DNA from: DAONBD01 sp964525485
GTDB lineage: Bacteria; Patescibacteriota; Gracilibacteria; UBA1369; LOWO2-01-FULL-3
Length of the DNA stretch: 5,707 bases
Direction of reading: 5' to 3'
Assembly: GCA_964525485.1 (NCBI GenBank)
Contig: CAZGHH010000042.1
Coordinates: 1-5,707, forward strand
The notes beneath the pieces are model-generated. The model was not told the origin of the DNA and searched no databases. It saw only the letters and a list, made by a program, of their open reading frames with translations. The position numbers and the translations under genes were made by a program. The number at the start of each line of letters is the position of its first letter. The first letter of the stretch is position 1. Below, one piece after another: positions 1-3,885 of the stretch.

Positions 1-295
1 TATGGCTCCACATTTGGCTGAGGAATGCTGGGAAGCTCTTGGTGGAAATTACAGTATTTTTGATTCCGATTGGCCTGAATTTGACCCTACTTTAGCGAAA
101 GATTCTGTCGTCACTTACGGCATACAGGTAAACGGAAAATTAAGAGGGACCATCGATGCTCCAGCTGATGCCGGCAAGGAAGAAGTTTTGGCTCAGGCTC
201 GAGGCGTTTCAAATGTTTCGAAATATTTGGAAGAAGGAAAAGTCGTAAAAGAAATCTTCGTACAAGGAAAGATCGTCGGGTTTGTGGTGAAGTAG
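1..295 (+). CDS. leuS: Leucyl-tRNA synthetase, C-terminal fragment
   Basis: This is the 3' end of a gene entering from the left edge; base 1 is the last base of a codon and the frame runs from base 2 to a TAG at 293-295. The ATG at 2-4 is an internal Met, not a start. The 97 visible residues begin with APHLAEECWEALG, the end of the class I anticodon-binding helical domain of LeuRS. They continue through the 'W-P-x-F-D' segment and QVNGKLRGTI to KEIFVQGKIVGFVVK, the hallmark bacterial LeuRS C-terminal domain that contacts the tRNA elbow. The enzyme charges tRNA-Leu with leucine in the cytoplasm using ATP. The catalytic HIGH and KMSKS motifs and the editing domain would lie upstream, outside the window. 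It converges on the minus-strand pilin gene with only 14 bp between stop codons. Family assignment is secure. Confidence 0.95.
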   Translation, partial: MAPHLAEECWEALGGNYSIFDSDWPEFDPTLAKDSVVTYGIQVNGKLRGTIDAPADAGKEEVLAQARGVSNVSKYLEEGKVVKEIFVQGKIVGFVVK

Positions 296-309
296 AGTCT
301 TGGCACTTG
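296..309. other. 14-bp convergent gap between leuS and the pilin operon
   Basis: The two transcription units meet tail to tail with only 14 bp between the leuS TAG and the TAA of the last pilin gene. I see no GC-rich inverted repeat followed by a T-run on either strand here or in the adjoining ~60 bp of either gene. If termination occurs here it is not by an obvious intrinsic hairpin, and transcripts from each side may run into the opposite gene. Confidence 0.6.
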
Positions 310-1395
310 TTATATTGAGCTGACCACGTTTTGTATCCAGATGAGGTCTTTTGTCGGAGGATATGTTTTTATGCGCGATGTGACGCCGGCTGAGACGGTC
401 GTCTGGACTGTGATCGATTGGTTTTGCTGTTCGGTTGGGAGATTTTCTTTTTCTTTAGTCGATGGCTCAAGAGTCATTACTATCGTGACACTTGGATGGA
501 TCTGAACTGCTTTTTCATCGAATGCTTTGTATGGATCCTCTGTTGGAGTAATTATAAAATGAATGTCTTTTACATTGCTACGGAACGGAGAAATTGGTGT
601 AAACGCTGAAGAAATTGAGAAAGTATTACTGCTATCTTTTTTCGACACATATTCATTTAATCCAGAAATAGCGTCGTATGGGGGTATACTTGCAATCTCA
701 CATCCAGTTGGCTCGTTGCAGAAAAATCCATCTATAACTCCATTACTATCTGTATCTTTCCCTGTCAAACGAAGAATTGAAAGAATGTGGTCACTAGTAT
801 TTATACTTTGAGTTTTGATTATTGTTTTATTCCTTCCGTCTTTTGATATTAAATATAGCTCTGGTTGATCATTTTTATTATCATTAATTGCTGAAACGTT
901 CGCCTCGTTGACACCGTCGTACGGATTTTTCCCCATATCTTTATCAACCGATAATGAAAATATAGATACTCCCCCTGGGCAATCTATCTTTTTACCATCT
1001 TCACCTAAACATTCAACGCCTAAATCAGCAGCATTATACCCTTGCATAAAAGTACCATCGTCTTTCAATCTATATCCAGGATCATAAAACCTGCTAGCAT
1101 ATACTCCGCGATTTATTCCGTAATATCTATCAGTTGCTGCAATTCCTCCTTCTGTTCCGTTTGCGTCGCTTGTTATATTAAAATATTCTTCATAATCCAC
1201 TGTTCCATTTCTTATTTCATTCGCAATATTCTCCATGATTACACGTGCGTCTTCGTATAGAGCTGAATAACTATCTGTAGATCTTTGTGATTGTGATATA
1301 TTCAAGAAGAATGTAGCTGCGATAACTGACAGCATTCCAAAAACGCTTGCTGCGATAAGTGCTTCCATCAATGTAAAACCTCTTTTATTTAGCAT
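310..1395 (-). CDS. PilW/GspJ-like minor prepilin (361 aa)
   Basis: This is a type IV prepilin of the PilW/GspJ minor pilin type. The N-terminus has a 6-residue leader ending in Gly6 and then FTLMEAL, so the prepilin peptidase site is Gly6|Phe7 with Glu at mature +5. A hydrophobic helix follows to about residue 32, then a polar helix (about 40-63, DARVIMENIANEIRNG), which is usual in PilW/GspJ proteins. The large secreted head holds two close Cys pairs (C129/C139 and C226/C232) and an acidic loop DTDSNGVID (214-222) resembling a calcium site. The C-terminal strand region near 325-345 (TVQTTVSAGVTSRI) also fits the family. The start ATG overlaps the end of the PilV-like gene by 11 nt and lacks a Shine-Dalgarno sequence, suggesting translational coupling. 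It is the last gene of the array. The head domain sequence is divergent, so GspJ versus PilW naming is uncertain, but the prepilin nature is clear. Confidence 0.85.
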   Translation of the reverse strand: MLNKRGFTLMEALIAASVFGMLSVIAATFFLNISQSQRSTDSYSALYEDARVIMENIANEIRNGTVDYEEYFNITSDANGTEGGIAATDRYYGINRGVYASRFYDPGYRLKDDGTFMQGYNAADLGVECLGEDGKKIDCPGGVSIFSLSVDKDMGKNPYDGVNEANVSAINDNKNDQPELYLISKDGRNKTIIKTQSINTSDHILSILRLTGKDTDSNGVIDGFFCNEPTGCEIASIPPYDAISGLNEYVSKKDSSNTFSISSAFTPISPFRSNVKDIHFIITPTEDPYKAFDEKAVQIHPSVTIVMTLEPSTKEKENLPTEQQNQSITVQTTVSAGVTSRIKTYPPTKDLIWIQNVVSSI

Positions 1396-1996
1396 AGTTC
1401 GTGATTATCGATGTAAGTACGTATGTGTTTACTTGTGATTTACTTTCCCACTGTATCTTTGCCGTAACTTTATATTTATCTGTATTCCCAGCAGTTACTT
1501 CTTCAAAGGTTATCATGCGATAAAATTGTGGACTTGATTGAGTTCCTGTGTGTGTATATATATTTGTTTGCCCCAAAGGGGTTAATTTTAATTCAAATTC
1601 TGGATCTTTTGTTCCGTCTGATAATTCTAATTGCGCAGACAGTTTCTCCTCTAAGAAAAATTTCCATCCAGAAGCTGCATTTTCTCTATTTAATATATAG
1701 TGTTTATCTTTTTCGAAACGTTGTGTACATGCCGTCCCGTTATCTGCTATACATCTCCAATCTGTAGCTTTCGTGCTCGGATATTTCAGCCAATTTGTGT
1801 TTCTTATCGTTATTACTCCTTCTATTCCTTCGCGTGCCAAATTTTGAGCAATCAAATAATCTTTTGAAATTGCATTGGCTTGCATGACTGAAATTATCAC
1901 TGTAACTGCCGCAACTCCTGCCATTACTAGCGCTGTCAGGGCCGTGATAACTTCTATCAATGTTTCTCCTTTTTGTTTATTGAGCAAAAATTTCAT
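1385..1996 (-). CDS. PilV/GspI-like minor prepilin (203 aa)
   Basis: This is a type IV prepilin with a 10-residue leader (three Lys) ending in Gly10, followed by ETLIEV: cleavage would fall at Gly10|Glu11. Mature +1 is Glu instead of the usual Phe, while Glu at +5 is kept. A hydrophobic helix spans about 16-38, followed by the amphipathic segment AREGIEGVITIRNTNWL (54-70), typical of PilV-like minor pilins. The head carries one Cys pair (C82 and C90, flanking IADNGTA) that could form a disulfide outside the cytoplasm. The start was chosen because it gives a proper leader; it lies inside the GspH-like gene (20-nt overlap) with no Shine-Dalgarno upstream. The order after the GspH-like gene and before the PilW/GspJ-like gene matches the H-I-J order of type II secretion loci and the fimU-pilV-pilW order of pilus loci. 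Function as part of a pilus or pseudopilus tip is inferred from family and order. Confidence 0.85.
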   Translation of the reverse strand: MKFLLNKQKGETLIEVITALTALVMAGVAAVTVIISVMQANAISKDYLIAQNLAREGIEGVITIRNTNWLKYPSTKATDWRCIADNGTACTQRFEKDKHYILNRENAASGWKFFLEEKLSAQLELSDGTKDPEFELKLTPLGQTNIYTHTGTQSSPQFYRMITFEEVTAGNTDKYKVTAKIQWESKSQVNTYVLTSIITNYAK

Positions 1997-2567
1997 CTAA
2001 ATTGTTTATTACTTCTGGGTTACCAGATTCTTTGAATAAAACTATATAACTCACTCTATCCGTATCGACCAAGTCTGTTATTTCCAGAATTGCGTATCTT
2101 TTATCAAAATACGGTTCTATTATTGAGAAATTTGCAGTGGTTGGCTTGTAGAAAATCGTCATTGGTGATTGAGCTGAAGTTGTATCATCTTTCGACTTCA
2201 TCAGCTTATATGCGCCACTATTCGCAGGGACTGTGTATGTTTTGAATGGATGATCAGTCCCACCGTCATATTGATTATTATTATTTGTATCCCCAAAAAT
2301 CATAATTGAATTTGTCGATCCATTCGCTGTTATCACTGCACCGTATTGCGGAGCGACTTCGATTGGGGCTGGTTTATTTGAAAGGGCGTAATTTCTTATT
2401 GTTCGTAAAATATTTGCAGTCTCATTTACTACCCCTTTGAATCTAAATTGATCCTGAGATTTCATCATACTGTTCAATGCCGCTATGGCTAAAAGCGATA
2501 TTACTACTATCACAAGCAATAATTCTATCAAAGTGAAGCCTTTTGTTTTGAATGAGGGTCGAAGCAT
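1977..2567 (-). CDS. GspH/FimT-like minor prepilin (196 aa)
   Basis: This is a type IV prepilin with leader MLRPSFKTKG and the canonical FTLIELLLVIVVISLLA sequence, so processing is expected at Gly10|Phe11 with Glu15 at mature +5. The membrane helix runs to about residue 31. The conserved helix ANILRTIRNYALSNK (51-65) matches the region typical of GspH/FimT proteins, and the acidic loop DTNNNNQYD (93-101) matches the 'D-x-N-x-N' loop common in that family. It is membrane-anchored before assembly and would join the tip of a pilus or pseudopilus. It starts 12 nt after the rsmI stop, without a Shine-Dalgarno at normal distance (a purine tract, AGGGAG, lies about 20 nt upstream, too far). A promoter-like pair lies immediately upstream. 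Its 3' end overlaps the next pilin gene by 20 nt. Whether the machine is a type IV pilus or a secretion pseudopilus cannot be told from this window. Confidence 0.87.
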   Translation of the reverse strand: MLRPSFKTKGFTLIELLLVIVVISLLAIAALNSMMKSQDQFRFKGVVNETANILRTIRNYALSNKPAPIEVAPQYGAVITANGSTNSIMIFGDTNNNNQYDGGTDHPFKTYTVPANSGAYKLMKSKDDTTSAQSPMTIFYKPTTANFSIIEPYFDKRYAILEITDLVDTDRVSYIVLFKESGNPEVINNLDEIFAQ

Positions 2568-2573
2568 AAACCA

Positions 2574-2602
2574 ATTATATTATTTAGCTCCCTTTACAAC
2601 AA
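2574..2602 (-). promoter_or_regulatory. Candidate sigma-70-type promoter before the pilin trio
   Basis: On the minus strand, TTGTTG (2602-2597) is followed after exactly 17 bases by a perfect TATAAT (2579-2574). The ATG of the GspH-like gene begins at 2567, seven bases past the -10 box, where the first transcribed base would be expected, so a transcript from here would be leaderless or nearly so. The -35 matches the consensus at only three of six positions, and AT-rich DNA produces TATAAT by chance. It overlaps the 3' end of rsmI. This would allow the pilins to be expressed apart from the upstream housekeeping genes. Confidence 0.3.
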
Positions 2603-3242
2603 GCACGAATTCGCCTTTCGGTTTTTTCTGTGTGAAATGTTTAATAGCTTCAGAAATTTTCATACGCAAAGTCTCTTCGAAAATTTTCGTTAATTCACGA
2701 CAAACGGCTATTTCGCGATCGCCCAAATATTCCAATAAATGTTCTAAAGTCTTAACGATTCTGTGGGGAGATTCATAAATAACGAGCGTGCGTTCTTCTG
2801 TTTGGATACTTTTTAATAATGTCTGGCGGCCTTTTTTTAATGGGAGGAAGCCCAAATACACAAATTTATCCATAGGAAGTCCGCTAGTCACGATCGCTGT
2901 GAGTAGCGCTGACGCTCCTGGGATCGGAACTATTTTGATCCCTTCCTCTATAGCTCGTCTTATTAATGAATAAGCAGGATCGGAAATCCCCGGAGTCCCT
3001 GCATCTGACACAAGAGCTACATTTTTCCCTTCTTTTAATTCTCTGACAATCGACTCTAATTTCGCGTCTGTTGAATATGAATGAAAACTCGTAAGTGGAG
3101 TTTTAATTTCATACTTTTGCACAAGAATGTGTGTATGACGTGTATCTTCCGCAGCTATTAAATCCACTTCTTTTAATGTGCGAAGTGCCCGTAACGTAAT
3201 ATCTTCTAAATTCCCTATTGGTGTTGAAACTATGTATAACAT
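2580..3242 (-). CDS. rsmI: 16S rRNA (cytidine-1402-2'-O)-methyltransferase RsmI, short form
   Basis: RsmI uses S-adenosylmethionine to methylate the 2'-OH of C1402 in the decoding centre of 16S rRNA, working with the N4-methyltransferase RsmH. The 220-residue protein shows the family motifs in order: STPIGNLEDIT (6-16), AEDTR (31-35), LVSDAGTPGISDP (77-89), PIPGASA (106-112), GFLP (131-134), YESPHR (156-161), CRELTK (181-186) and KGEFVLV (209-215). These define the tetrapyrrole-methylase-like fold of this class. It is about 60 residues shorter than the E. coli protein and ends right after the core, so the C-terminal extra domain is missing; the natural TAA shows this is not a frameshift. The start directly precedes the LYIVSTPIGNL strand. 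It lies 13 nt after tsaB with an AT-only-like leader and no Shine-Dalgarno. Identification is secure. Confidence 0.95.
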   Translation of the reverse strand: MLYIVSTPIGNLEDITLRALRTLKEVDLIAAEDTRHTHILVQKYEIKTPLTSFHSYSTDAKLESIVRELKEGKNVALVSDAGTPGISDPAYSLIRRAIEEGIKIVPIPGASALLTAIVTSGLPMDKFVYLGFLPLKKGRQTLLKSIQTEERTLVIYESPHRIVKTLEHLLEYLGDREIAVCRELTKIFEETLRMKISEAIKHFTQKKPKGEFVLVVKGAK

Positions 3243-3255
3243 TATATTTGAAAAA

Positions 3256-3885
3256 TTATTTTATTGGTTTTGGAGCCGAGATGCCTGGGCCTTTTATATA
3301 TAAAGGTTCTATAACTTCTTCTTTTTTCAAATCCTTTTCGTGGATGGAAAGAATTGATTCACCAAATGTTTTTTTTGATTCAATTAATTTTATACCTTTA
3401 AATAATTTCTTTTGATCAGGCAGTAATTCTCCTGAAACTTTTTTAATTCCTTTTTCTTTTAATACATCAACAGCTTCTTCCACTTTATAAATCACAGGTT
3501 CCGATTTCGCTGTTAATTGCACATACACCTCACTTCTCCCTGCAAATAGAACAATCACATCAATTTCATCATCTTCATTCTTCGCACGTAAAAATTTAAA
3601 ACTATCAATTCCGTAAACCGGAATTTTTTGCACATACGCAATAGCATTAGCAACACTCACCCCAACTCGAAGTCCTGTAAAAGACCCCGGGCCTTTCACC
3701 ACTATTATTCTCTCCAAATCATCATATTTTATTTTTTTATTCTTCAATAAATCGTCGATTTCCGGCATCAGTTTTTCGGATTCATTGTTTTCCGAAATCC
3801 ATTCTTTTTCTTTGAGAATTTTATCGTCCTGCAAGAGCGCTATTTGCGTGGTTCTCGACGCTGTATTAATAGCTAAAGTTACCAT
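3256..3885 (-). CDS. tsaB: tRNA t6A37 modification protein TsaB
   Basis: TsaB is the scaffold subunit that binds TsaD (and TsaE) in the bacterial complex transferring a threonylcarbamoyl group to A37 of ANN-decoding tRNAs. The 209-residue protein begins with the ASKHA-type first strand (LAINTASRTTQIALL) and contains the diagnostic GPGSFTGLRVG (65-75) followed by the helix GVSVANAIAY and IPVYGIDSF (88-96). The C-terminal half is lysine-rich and poorly conserved, as usual for TsaB. Like other TsaB proteins it lacks the metal-binding histidines of TsaD, so a TsaD identity is excluded. The ATG at 3885-3883 overlaps the end of the upstream wall-hydrolase gene by 7 nt and no clear Shine-Dalgarno is present, so translation is probably coupled. 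tsaD and tsaE are not in this window. Confidence 0.94.
   Translation of the reverse strand: MVTLAINTASRTTQIALLQDDKILKEKEWISENNESEKLMPEIDDLLKNKKIKYDDLERIIVVKGPGSFTGLRVGVSVANAIAYVQKIPVYGIDSFKFLRAKNEDDEIDVIVLFAGRSEVYVQLTAKSEPVIYKVEEAVDVLKEKGIKKVSGELLPDQKKLFKGIKLIESKKTFGESILSIHEKDLKKEEVIEPLYIKGPGISAPKPIK

Noticed and set aside
2..4. ATG as a start of a 97-residue protein
   Set aside because: The sequence is plainly the interior and C-terminus of LeuRS; the Met is internal.
1364..1390. AGAGG before an internal ATG (Met10) of the PilW-like gene as the true start
   Set aside because: Using Met10 would remove the leader and the G|FTLME site that define the protein.
1547..1562. (TG)4(TA)4 dinucleotide tract in the PilV-like gene as a phase-variation site
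   Set aside because: Four units of each is too short to be notably slippery, and it encodes an ordinary peptide (NIYTHTG).
1571..1581. Short palindrome CCCCAAAGGGG followed by T-rich DNA on the plus strand, terminator-like
   Set aside because: The stem is only 4 bp, it lies in the middle of the PilV-like gene, and there is no plus-strand transcript for it to end.
1945..1970. Strong SD-like AAAAAGGAG just inside the PilV-like gene, suggesting a later start at TTG
   Set aside because: It encodes the KG of the prepilin cleavage motif; starting at the TTG would destroy the leader and processing site.
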